DNA of 9,304 bases from Oscillospiraceae bacterium. GTDB taxonomy: Bacteria > Bacillota > Clostridia > Oscillospirales > Oscillospiraceae. A model generated the notes under the pieces. The model ran no database searches. It was not told the DNA's origin and worked only from the letters and a program-made list of their open reading frames with translations. The DNA lies in the NCBI GenBank assembly GCA_009785655.1, contig WQVW01000045.1, positions 1 to 9,304 on the forward strand, written 5' to 3'. The position numbers and the translations under genes were made by a program. How positions within the stretch are numbered: position 1 is the first letter of the stretch; each line of letters begins with the position of its first letter. Of the stretch, positions 1-5,931 are shown piece after piece.

Positions 1-10
1 ACTGCGGTCG

Positions 11-100
11 GCACCCTCTTTACTAAAGAGGGCTGGGGACGGGAGATGGGGCGGCCAAAAGAAAACCCTCGTCTTTGCCCTCTTTAGTAAAAAGAGTGGC
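11..100. repeat. Pair of related inverted repeats (dispersed-palindrome type)
   Basis: Two hairpins lie here. The first is a perfect 9-base inverted repeat around one base (CCCTCTTTA at 14-22, TAAAGAGGG at 24-32). The second (77-100) pairs GCC-CTCTTT with AAAGAG-GGC with one bulged T. The two are also inverted copies of each other: ACTAAAGAGGGC at 22-33 is the exact reverse complement of 77-88, so the segment could fold as one larger structure around 39-71. Neither stem is directly followed by a T-run, which argues against a simple terminator, although a GTGTTTT lies at 115-121. No open reading frame with support was found here. I read it as an intergenic repeat element; membership of a dispersed family needs other copies to confirm. 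Confidence 0.55.
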
Positions 101-183
101 TCCGCTCCAGCCGGGTGTTTTGCTCCTACAGATCATGCCTCATACAAAGTCTCCTTGCGAAGTGGGGCTGTCCCCGGCAAAAT

Positions 184-212
184 TTGACTTGACGGCGGCG
201 CAATGATATAAT
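184..212 (+). promoter_or_regulatory. Sigma-A type promoter for the methyltransferase gene
   Basis: The -35 box is TTGACT (184-189) and the -10 box is TATAAT (207-212), separated by the ideal 17 bases. A TG one base before the -10 box (204-205) makes it also an extended -10 promoter. Transcription would start near 219 and give a leader of about 29 bases carrying a GGGAG ribosome binding site (234-238). It probably drives the methyltransferase gene and, given the short downstream gaps, the ecf-truA genes as well. Confidence 0.85.
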
Positions 213-247
213 GACAAGGTTTTTAAACTGCACGGGAGAAATATATA

Positions 248-1102
248 ATGTGGCTTTCCGACAATTGGACTGATTACGAGTTGATAGATTGCTCCGCCGG
301 GGAACGGTTGGAGCGTTGGGGGCGTTATACGCTGATCCGTCCCGACCCGCAAGCCATATGGCAAACCGCGAAAACACATCCCAGCTGGTCGATGGCGGAC
401 GCGCGGTACGAACGCTCCAGCAAAGGCGGCGGCCGGTGGATTTCCGGCAACTTGCCCGGCAAATGGGACATATCTTACGGTGATTTAACATTCAATTTGA
501 GCCTGATGAACTTCAAGCATACCGGGTTGTTCCCGGAACAGGCGGTAAATTGGGAATATATCGCAGAGAAAATCCGCGGTGCAAATCGTGAGATAAACGT
601 GCTGAATCTCTTCGCGTATACCGGCGGTGCGACACTCGCAGCGGCACAGGCCGGGGCAAAAGTGTGTCACGTAGACGCCTCCCGCGGGATGGTTGCCAGG
701 GCGAGAGACAACGCCCAGTCATCCGGCCTGGAAGACGCACCAATCCGCTGGATTGTGGACGACTGCGCAAAATTCATAGAGCGCGAGATTCGGCGAGGAC
801 GCAAATATGACGCATTGATTATGGATCCCCCATCATACGGCAGGGGTCCTTCCGGCGAGATTTGGAAGTTAGAGGATGACCTTTACGGGTTTGTGAATCT
901 GTGCAAAGGCATCCTGTCAGATAACCCACTGTTTGTGCTGATAAACTCATATACCACGGGACTTTCCCCGATGACGCTCACGTATATCACACGGGCGCTG
1001 CTGGGCGGACAGGCCGAGAGTCAAGAGCTTGGATTGCCGGTCACACAAAGCGGATTAATACTGCCCTGCGGTGCATCATGCCGCTGGGAGCCGCAGGCAT
1101 AG
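248..1102 (+). CDS. Class I SAM-dependent methyltransferase, RlmI-like (putative rRNA methyltransferase)
   Basis: This 284-residue protein has the Rossmann-type SAM-binding core of class I methyltransferases. Motif I is NLFAYTGGAT (residues 120-129), the acidic loop that usually contacts the SAM ribose is at D142 (VDASRGMVARARDN), and motif IV is MDPPSYGRG with D192. A conserved KHTGLFPEQ block (90-98) precedes the core. These features match the RlmI/YwbD-like group, whose characterised members make 5-methylcytosine in 23S rRNA. This one seems to lack the N-terminal PUA domain of full-length RlmI, so its exact target is unknown. The ATG start at 248 has GGGAG nine bases upstream and sits just downstream of a strong promoter. 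It is the first gene of the apparent operon with ecfA1-ecfA2-ecfT-truA, lying 36 bases before ecfA1. The family call is secure; the RNA target is inference. Confidence 0.9.
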   Translation: MWLSDNWTDYELIDCSAGERLERWGRYTLIRPDPQAIWQTAKTHPSWSMADARYERSSKGGGRWISGNLPGKWDISYGDLTFNLSLMNFKHTGLFPEQAVNWEYIAEKIRGANREINVLNLFAYTGGATLAAAQAGAKVCHVDASRGMVARARDNAQSSGLEDAPIRWIVDDCAKFIEREIRRGRKYDALIMDPPSYGRGPSGEIWKLEDDLYGFVNLCKGILSDNPLFVLINSYTTGLSPMTLTYITRALLGGQAESQELGLPVTQSGLILPCGASCRWEPQA

Positions 1103-1138
1103 CTTGCCCTGGCACCATTACGCAAGAGGTCTTTAAAC

Positions 1139-2017
1139 ATGGAAAATCATGCAAATATCATCAAAACTGAACATCTCGTATTCTCATACGACCAGGCGGA
1201 CGGCGCCTTGCCAAAAACGGTGCTGCGCGGGGTTGATCTGGAGATTGAAAAGGGCACATTTGTGGCGATATTGGGTCACAACGGCTCCGGTAAATCGACG
1301 TTGGCTCGGCATTTTAACGCAGTACTGCTCCCCTCCGGCGGGAGGGTACTGATCGCCGGAGACGACACAGCCGATGAAAGTCTGGTCATAGAAATCCGCC
1401 GCCGGGTGGGCATGGTGTTCCAGAACCCGGACAACCAGATCGTCGCCAGCGTCGTGGAAGAAGACGTTGCCTTCGCGCCGGAGAACCTGGGATTCCCGCC
1501 GGAAGAGATTCGCAATCGCGTGGACGAAGCACTGAAGACGGTCGGCATGTACGAATATCGCTTGCACGCGCCGCACTTGCTCTCAGGCGGGCAAAAGCAG
1601 CGGATCGCGATCGCCGGTGTCTTGGCCATGCACCCGGAATGTATCGTGTTCGACGAACCAACAGCGATGCTGGATCCAAGAGGGCGCGAGAGTATCGTAA
1701 AAATCATCCGTGATTTGCGCGATAATCATGGCGTGACAGTCGTACTGATTACGCACCATATGGAAGAGACGATAGACGCCGACAGAATCATCGTCATGTC
1801 AGACGGCGAGATCATCATGGACGGTTCGCCGAAGGAAGTCTTTGTCGATATAGACACATTGCGCAAAACAGGGCTGGACGGCCCGGAAACAGTCACGCTT
1901 CTGCACGACCTAAAAGCAGACGGGTTCAACTTGCCGCTGGACGCATTGACTATAGACGAATGTGCCGAGGCAATCTATGCGTCTTTGCGTGAACAACGTT
2001 CAGAAAAGGAAGAGTAA
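1139..2017 (+). CDS. ecfA1: Energy-coupling factor transporter ATPase EcfA1
   Basis: This is one of two ATP-binding subunits of an ECF-type vitamin/micronutrient importer. EcfA1 and EcfA2 form a heterodimer under the membrane protein EcfT and hydrolyse ATP to move S-component-bound substrate inward. In 292 residues the ABC motifs are complete: Walker A GHNGSGKS (46-53), Q-loop with Q95 (VFQNPDNQ), signature LSGGQKQ (148-154), Walker B with D172-E173 (IVFDEPTAMLDP), and the switch histidine at about H206. The NPDNQIVASVVEEDVAF stretch is typical of EcfA1 rather than EcfA2. The ATG start has AAGAGGT eight bases upstream. It ends two bases before ecfA2, indicating co-translation. No substrate can be assigned, because specificity lies in an S-component that is not in this window. 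Confidence 0.96.
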   Translation: MENHANIIKTEHLVFSYDQADGALPKTVLRGVDLEIEKGTFVAILGHNGSGKSTLARHFNAVLLPSGGRVLIAGDDTADESLVIEIRRRVGMVFQNPDNQIVASVVEEDVAFAPENLGFPPEEIRNRVDEALKTVGMYEYRLHAPHLLSGGQKQRIAIAGVLAMHPECIVFDEPTAMLDPRGRESIVKIIRDLRDNHGVTVVLITHHMEETIDADRIIVMSDGEIIMDGSPKEVFVDIDTLRKTGLDGPETVTLLHDLKADGFNLPLDALTIDECAEAIYASLREQRSEKEE

Positions 2018-2019
2018 CC

Positions 2020-2862
2020 TTGCCTTTATTACAAACCGAAAAACTGACCCACACATACAGCCCCGGCACGCCGTTTGAGCGTGTCGCGATTGCTGATATA
2101 GATTTCACCGCCGACAAGGGCGAGTGCCTGGGGATTATCGGGCACACAGGGTCGGGTAAATCCACGTTTATACAACACTTGAACGGATTATTAAAACCCA
2201 CATCCGGGCATGTGTATTATGACGGGAAAGATATACATCAGACAAAGGATTTAAAAGTGCGCTTCAAGGTCGGCCTTGTGTTCCAGTATCCGGAGTATCA
2301 GCTGTTTGAGTCTACTGTATTTGACGACATCGCCTTCGGGCCGAAGAACATGGGACTATCAGAATCTGAAGTAAAAGAGCGGGTACATGAAGCGGCTGGA
2401 TTCTCCAGGCTTAGTGAGGAATTTCTGCAAAAGTCTCCGTTTGAGCTTTCCGGCGGACAGAAACGCCGCGCCGCCATCGCCGGAGTGATTGCCATGATGC
2501 CGGAGGTGCTGATTCTGGACGAACCGGCAGCAGGATTAGATCCCGGTGGGCGGGCGGAGATTATAGAAAACATATTGGCGTATAAAGAGGCTGTCAACGC
2601 TACCTTGATCATGGTAACACACAGTATGGAGGATATTGCAAACACGGTTGATCGGGTGATCCTGTTTGATGACGGCGTCATCGCGATGGACGGCGCACCG
2701 AAAGACGTGTTTTCGCAAGGCGAGAGACTGACGGCAATGGGACTCGCCGCACCGAAAGCGGCGATGGTCGCCGGCCGCCTGCGGGCATTGGGAATCCCGC
2801 TCGGCAATGATATCTACACCATGCCTCAGCTGAGAGCCGCACTGAATGCGTTGAAAAATTGA
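2020..2862 (+). CDS. ecfA2: Energy-coupling factor transporter ATPase EcfA2
   Basis: This is the partner ATPase of EcfA1, 280 residues. Walker A is GHTGSGKS (41-48), the Q-loop is VFQYPEYQLFE (Q89), the signature is LSGGQKRR (143-150), Walker B is LILDEPAAGLDP (D167-E168) and the switch histidine is H201. The YPEYQLFE stretch and the IQHLNGLLKP segment after Walker A are characteristic of EcfA2. Alanine replaces the more common threonine after DEP, which should not affect catalysis. The start is TTG, with AAGGAAGAG at 2006-2014 in the end of ecfA1 serving as ribosome binding site; only two bases separate the genes. After the stop there is a 78-base gap containing a palindrome before ecfT, unusual spacing for an otherwise tight operon. 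Confidence 0.96.
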   Translation: MPLLQTEKLTHTYSPGTPFERVAIADIDFTADKGECLGIIGHTGSGKSTFIQHLNGLLKPTSGHVYYDGKDIHQTKDLKVRFKVGLVFQYPEYQLFESTVFDDIAFGPKNMGLSESEVKERVHEAAGFSRLSEEFLQKSPFELSGGQKRRAAIAGVIAMMPEVLILDEPAAGLDPGGRAEIIENILAYKEAVNATLIMVTHSMEDIANTVDRVILFDDGVIAMDGAPKDVFSQGERLTAMGLAAPKAAMVAGRLRALGIPLGNDIYTMPQLRAALNALKN

Positions 2863-2873
2863 ATTATCGCACC

Positions 2874-2910
2874 CCCATGTAGGGACGAACATTGTTCGCC
2901 CCTACATGGG
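2874..2910. repeat. REP-like palindrome between ecfA2 and ecfT
   Basis: CCCATGTAGGGACGAAC (2874-2890) and GTTCGCCCCTACATGGG (2894-2910) are reverse complements over 17 bases with one mismatch (A2885 against C2899), around the loop ATT. The transcript would form a very stable hairpin 30 bases before the ecfT start. There is no T-run after it, so it is not a typical intrinsic terminator. The shape (long GC-rich arms, three-base loop, intergenic position) resembles the short dispersed palindromes known in many bacterial genomes. Inside an operon such a stem could block 3' exonucleases and set a lower level of ecfT relative to the ATPases; that role is inference. Confidence 0.8.
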
Positions 2911-2940
2911 AATTGCAAACATGATATAGGAGCAAATCTG

Positions 2941-3747
2941 ATGCTTAAAAACATAACCCTGGGGCAATATTTTCCGGGTGACACGATTGTCCACAGGCTG
3001 GATCCGCGTGTCAAACTTGTTTTGACCATTGTATATATCGCAGCATTGTTCTCTGCGCAGGGCATTTGGGGATATGTGCTGATGTTCGCTGTGCTTGTCA
3101 CATGCTTTGCGCTGTCAAGGATCCCAGTAAAGACAGTGCTGCGCGGGGTGCGGCCTATTTTGATTATCATCATTTTCACGGCTGTTTTGAATATATTCTT
3201 TACCGATGGGGAAACGGTACTCTTCCAAGCCTGGCGGATCACCATCACGCAAGAGGGGCTGTACGCCGCTGCGTTTATGGTGACGCGTCTGTTTATGCTG
3301 ATCACCGGCACATTTCTGCTGACATACACCACCTCGCCAATCGCGCTGACCGACGGGCTGGAGCTTTTGTTGAATCCGTTGAAAAAAATCCGCTTGCCGA
3401 TCCATGAGCTGGCAATGATGATGAGCATTGCACTTAGATTCATCCCAACGCTGATTGAGGAAACCGGCAAGATCATGCAGGCGCAAAAAGCCAGGGGTGC
3501 TGACTTTGAATCGGGTGGCTTGATCAAACGCGCACGTGCCGTGCTGCCGTTGATTATTCCGCTGTTCATCAGTGCGTTCAGAAGGGCGGACGAACTCGCC
3601 ATCGCGATGGAAAGCCGCTGTTATCACGGCGGAGAGGGTCGCACCAGAATGAAGGTTTTGAAAACACAGGCCAGAGACTATATGGCGCTCTTCGGCGGGG
3701 CGGCTGTGCTCGCCGCTGTGATCATACTTAGGCGGCTGGCACTGTGA
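2941..3747 (+). CDS. ecfT: Energy-coupling factor transporter transmembrane protein EcfT
   Basis: EcfT is the membrane scaffold that couples the EcfA1/A2 ATPases to the substrate-binding S-component. This 268-residue protein begins with the typical ITLGQYFPGDTIVHRLDPRVKL region (about residues 5-26), followed by hydrophobic membrane segments around 25-43, 45-62, 70-88 and 112-132 and a C-terminal one near 240-262. The long cytosolic coupling-helix region carries the family's two arginine motifs: A184-R185-G186 (QKARGADF) and a variant S225-R226-C227 (MESRCYHGGEGRT), which keeps the key arginine. The ATG start has AGGAG (2928-2932) eight bases upstream. The gene overlaps truA by four bases (GTGA, 3744-3747), so the two are probably translationally coupled. 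Context and motifs make the call firm. Confidence 0.96.
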   Translation: MLKNITLGQYFPGDTIVHRLDPRVKLVLTIVYIAALFSAQGIWGYVLMFAVLVTCFALSRIPVKTVLRGVRPILIIIIFTAVLNIFFTDGETVLFQAWRITITQEGLYAAAFMVTRLFMLITGTFLLTYTTSPIALTDGLELLLNPLKKIRLPIHELAMMMSIALRFIPTLIEETGKIMQAQKARGADFESGGLIKRARAVLPLIIPLFISAFRRADELAIAMESRCYHGGEGRTRMKVLKTQARDYMALFGGAAVLAAVIILRRLAL

Positions 3748-4511
3748 ATAATATCGCGATACGCCTGATGTATGACGGAACGCAGTATCACGGCTGGCAG
3801 ATGCAAAAAGAGATGCAAACCGTTCAAGGCACATTGGAAGAGGCGCTGTCCCGCGTTTGCGGACACAATGTAAAAGTATCCGGCTGCGGCAGAACGGACG
3901 CAGGCGTTCACGCGGAAACATACTGTGCAAACTTTAAAACGCAATCCCGCATTCCGCCGGATCGCTTGCCGTTGGCGGTGAATTCACTGTTGCCACCGGA
4001 CATTGCCGTCCAAAGCGCTGTGATTGCCCCGGACGGGTTTGACGCAAACTTGTCGTGTATCAAGAAAGAATACACATACAGAATCTTCAATGCCAAGATA
4101 CGCAACCCGTTCTATTCCAAACGGACGCATTTCTACCCGAAGGCGCTCGATATCCCGGCGATGAAAAAAGCGGCCGCGCATTTCGTCGGTACACATGACT
4201 TCGCGGCGGTGAGATCGGTCGGTACAGAGACGAAGACAACTGTCCGGACGGTGCATTGGTATGAAGTTGAATCAATCGGCGGCATGGTAGAACTCCGCGC
4301 CTGCGCCAACGGGTTTTTATATAACATGGCAAGGGCCATGGCTGGCACACTGCTCTATGTGTCAGAGGGTAAAATAACCCCTGATGATCTGCCGAATTTG
4401 CTTGAACTCCGGGATCGCAGCCTCACCGGACCCACCGTCCCACCACATGGACTGTATCTGACCAGAATATGGTACGCAGGGCAAGTGGGTGAAATGATGG
4501 GCAGTCTATAA
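3744..4511 (+). CDS. truA: tRNA pseudouridine(38-40) synthase TruA
   Basis: TruA converts uridines 38, 39 and 40 of the tRNA anticodon arm to pseudouridine in the cytoplasm. At 255 residues it has normal family length. The catalytic aspartate is D52 in the GCGRTDAGVHA motif (residues 47-57). The N-terminal strand with YDGTQYHGWQ (10-19) and the C-terminal FLYNMARAMAGTLLYV region are also typical. The start is GTG at 3744, inside the ecfT stop codon region; no other start would preserve the conserved N-terminal strand. TruA directly following ecfA1-ecfA2-ecfT is a common arrangement in Firmicutes, often in the ribosomal protein region. The following 179 bases contain new promoters, so the operon probably ends here, although I see no clear intrinsic terminator. 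Confidence 0.97.
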   Translation: MNNIAIRLMYDGTQYHGWQMQKEMQTVQGTLEEALSRVCGHNVKVSGCGRTDAGVHAETYCANFKTQSRIPPDRLPLAVNSLLPPDIAVQSAVIAPDGFDANLSCIKKEYTYRIFNAKIRNPFYSKRTHFYPKALDIPAMKKAAAHFVGTHDFAAVRSVGTETKTTVRTVHWYEVESIGGMVELRACANGFLYNMARAMAGTLLYVSEGKITPDDLPNLLELRDRSLTGPTVPPHGLYLTRIWYAGQVGEMMGSL

Positions 4512-4516
4512 AAGAA

Positions 4517-4545
4517 TTGTCATTAACCACAAAACATGATATAAT
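4517..4545 (+). promoter_or_regulatory. Sigma-A type promoter downstream of truA
   Basis: TTGTCA (4517-4522) and TATAAT (4540-4545) are separated by exactly 17 bases, with TG at 4537-4538 as an extended -10. The predicted start near 4552 would give a leader of about 140 bases before the gene at 4691. The -10 box lies within the left arm of a perfect inverted repeat (4539-4567), so a protein bound there could block the promoter. Confidence 0.8.
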
Positions 4546-4567
4546 GATTGTTACGCAATCATTATAT
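4539..4567. promoter_or_regulatory. Perfect 12-base inverted repeat over the -10 box (candidate operator)
   Basis: ATATAATGATTG (4539-4550) is repeated exactly in inverse as CAATCATTATAT (4556-4567) around the spacer TTACG. The left arm contains the TATAAT of the promoter and the predicted transcription start falls in the spacer. This geometry suits an operator for a dimeric repressor. The right arm gives a TATAAT on the minus strand, but no minus-strand -35 box is present at the right distance (4584-4589), so a second promoter facing left is unlikely. It is not a terminator: the stem is AT-rich and is followed by GAAAG, not T's. Confidence 0.55.
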
Positions 4568-4577
4568 GAAAGATTTG

Positions 4578-4662
4578 AATCGTTTCGCTCCCGGCTTTTC
4601 ACCTCGTGCGGGTAAGCCGCACGAGAAGCTTCTGCGCCGAAACCGCGAAACATGATATAATG
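4578..4662. repeat. Intergenic palindromic module, copy 1 (with internal hairpin)
   Basis: The left end AATCGTTTCGCT (4578-4589) also occurs exactly at 7245-7256. The right end, GCGAAACATGATATAATG (4645-4662), is close to the right blocks in the other gaps. GTTTCGC (4582-4588) and GCGAAAC (4645-4651) are exact inverse copies, so the arms can pair. Between them lies a perfect nine-base hairpin, CTCGTGCGG (4603-4611) and CCGCACGAG (4617-4625), with loop GTAAG. No T-run follows. The hairpin would lie in the leader RNA made from the promoter at 4517-4545. Confidence 0.55.
4653..4661 (+). promoter_or_regulatory. TG-extended -10 box before the gene at 4691
   Basis: TGATATAAT (4653-4661) is a perfect extended -10 element. 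The matching -35 position (4633-4638, TGCGCC) is poor, so this would be an extended -10 promoter of uncertain strength. It would start transcription near 4668 and give a short leader of about 23 bases holding the AGGAGGT site. It shares AAACATGATATAATG exactly with the promoter 117 bases upstream. Confidence 0.5.
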
Positions 4663-4690
4663 GCCGCTGAAGCTTAGGAGGTCAGCAGAT

Positions 4691-5842
4691 ATGTCTACGT
4701 CGGTATATTCAGAGAGAAAGAAGAAAAAGCGCGGAGTAATCAGTGTGGTGCTTATTCTGGTATTCTTGGCAATCACCGCGTATATTATCATATCCATTGC
4801 TTCCGGGTCGGACTCCTTAGGCTTTACAAATTTGTTTTCGCCGCAGTCTGTTTCGTTGCAAGACGGCGAGTATAACTTTAACGTCGGCCGGAACAGGGTT
4901 TTTGCCGATTTAAGCGGCAGTCTGGCCGCCGCCGGTACACTGGGGATTCAAGTGTTAGACGCGTCCAGCGATGAAGCGTTAAGGGAATCTTTCAGAATGG
5001 AAAATCCGGCAATATCCGCTCAAAATGGCAGAGCCGTGGCATACGACATCGGCGGGACTGACATCCGCGTATTCACCGGCACTGAAATCGTATCGTCAAT
5101 TGAGGCGAACGGCCGAATTGTCTCAGCCACAATTAACCCCAATGGATGGATTGCCGTTGCCACACAGGTCGATGGCGGATACCGCGGCGTCGTCACGGTA
5201 TATAACGACAGAGGGCGCGACGTATTCAGGGTCTTCCTGGTGGAGGAGGGGCATGTCCTGACGGCCGTACTGTCATCCGATAACAGGACGCTGAGTATTT
5301 TGACGCTAAGGGAAACCGGCAGCGTCATATCGCGCTGGGAGACAGGCAGGGCAAGTGAAGCCCCGCAGAGTTACGTAGAGTTACCGGATGAGTTGGTGAT
5401 AGATATCAGCCATCTGCCAAATGGCAGTCTGTTGGCTGTTTCAACCGAATCACTGCACATCATTGACAGAAACAGTTCCAGCCGTGAGATTTTCAATTTC
5501 TCAGGCAGACGGCTTGGCAGATACGCAAAAGACGGCGGTCATATCACGCTGCATCTGCTGGATTACGGTGTTGGCAACAGCGGGCAGCTTATCACGTTGC
5601 GTGAGAATGGGTCTGTGATTGGCGAACTTGAAACCAATCGTGAAATTCTCTCTATGTCAGCAAACGATGGATATCTCGCCGTGCTGTGGAACGACGGCCT
5701 GATGTTCTACAATAGCCAGTTTAATGAATTCCCGGCGGCGGAAAACGCTTTTTCAATAGCGGGAATAAACAGAGTGATTGCTATAAATGGCGCAGCCTTA
5801 GCCGCCGGGGACTATTCAGCCGTTGTGCTGTCTCGCGGATAG
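4691..5842 (+). CDS. Membrane-anchored predicted beta-propeller protein, DUF5711-like, function unknown
   Basis: This 383-residue protein has a basic cytosolic tail (ERKKKKR, residues 8-14), one hydrophobic segment (about 15-37) and a long region outside the membrane. By the positive-inside rule the C-terminal domain should face outward. That domain is almost entirely short beta-strand-like stretches with recurring patterns such as GRAVAYDIGGTDIRVF, GWIAVATQVDGG, NGSLLAVSTESLHII and DGYLAVLWNDGLMFY, spaced as in the blades of a WD40/PQQ-like propeller. No catalytic motif, cysteine pair or lipobox is visible. It resembles the clostridial DUF5711 group as I recall it, which I could not check. 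The start is firm: AGGAGGT (4676-4682) lies eight bases before the ATG. The neighbouring CvpA-family and PgsA genes suggest a cell-envelope role, but this is inference. Confidence 0.85.
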   Translation: MSTSVYSERKKKKRGVISVVLILVFLAITAYIIISIASGSDSLGFTNLFSPQSVSLQDGEYNFNVGRNRVFADLSGSLAAAGTLGIQVLDASSDEALRESFRMENPAISAQNGRAVAYDIGGTDIRVFTGTEIVSSIEANGRIVSATINPNGWIAVATQVDGGYRGVVTVYNDRGRDVFRVFLVEEGHVLTAVLSSDNRTLSILTLRETGSVISRWETGRASEAPQSYVELPDELVIDISHLPNGSLLAVSTESLHIIDRNSSSREIFNFSGRRLGRYAKDGGHITLHLLDYGVGNSGQLITLRENGSVIGELETNREILSMSANDGYLAVLWNDGLMFYNSQFNEFPAAENAFSIAGINRVIAINGAALAAGDYSAVVLSRG

Positions 5843-5888
5843 TCATGACGTCTCTCGGTCACGGCCCATCTGCGCATGGATCGATTTT

Positions 5889-5915
5889 AATCAGTGCATC
5901 ATGTTTGCACCGATT
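5889..5915 (+). promoter_or_regulatory. Hairpin directly before the cvpA-type ribosome binding site
   Basis: AATCAGTGCA (5889-5898) and TGCACCGATT (5906-5915) pair over ten bases with one A-C mismatch around the loop TCATGTT. The stem ends exactly one base before the AGGAGGT site (5916-5922). The rest of the 89-base gap shows no convincing promoter or terminator. The stem may protect or expose the ribosome binding site, or be a protein-binding site in DNA. The loop region ATCATGTTTGC is the reverse complement of the GCAAACATGAT seen in the ecfT leader. Confidence 0.45.
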
Positions 5916-5931
5916 AGGAGGTTAGTGGGAT

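Noticed and set aside
46..87. Plus-strand frame of 13 codons after GGGAG.
   Set aside because: It is very short, runs into the inverted repeat, and the purine-rich stretch before it is part of a generally G-rich segment with no spacing to the ATG.
77..121. Possible intrinsic terminator: stem 77-100 plus GTGTTTT at 115-121.
   Set aside because: The T-run is 15 bases from the stem and interrupted, and the stem belongs to an inverted repeat pair, so termination cannot be supported from sequence alone.
135..206. Small plus-strand frame of 23 codons starting MPHTKSPCEV, ending within the promoter.
   Set aside because: It has no ribosome binding site and its end overlaps the -35 and spacer of a near-consensus promoter, so it is more likely non-coding.
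126..491. Minus-strand open frame of about 120 codons and similar long minus-strand frames across the window (for example 2826-3602 and 8572-9264).
   Set aside because: They lie opposite genes with clear family motifs, have no good ribosome binding sites, and show low-complexity or arginine/serine-rich translations typical of antisense shadows.
2894..2930. Promoter for ecfT using TTGTTC and GATATAGG.
   Set aside because: The spacing is about ten bases too long and the would-be -10 box is part of the AGGAG ribosome binding site.
4556..4589. Minus-strand promoter from the right arm of the palindrome.
   Set aside because: TATAAT is present on the minus strand, but the position for a -35 box reads AGCGAA and no leftward gene is present.
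4603..4625. Hairpin as intrinsic terminator of truA.
   Set aside because: The stem is strong but is followed by AAGCTTCTG, not T's.
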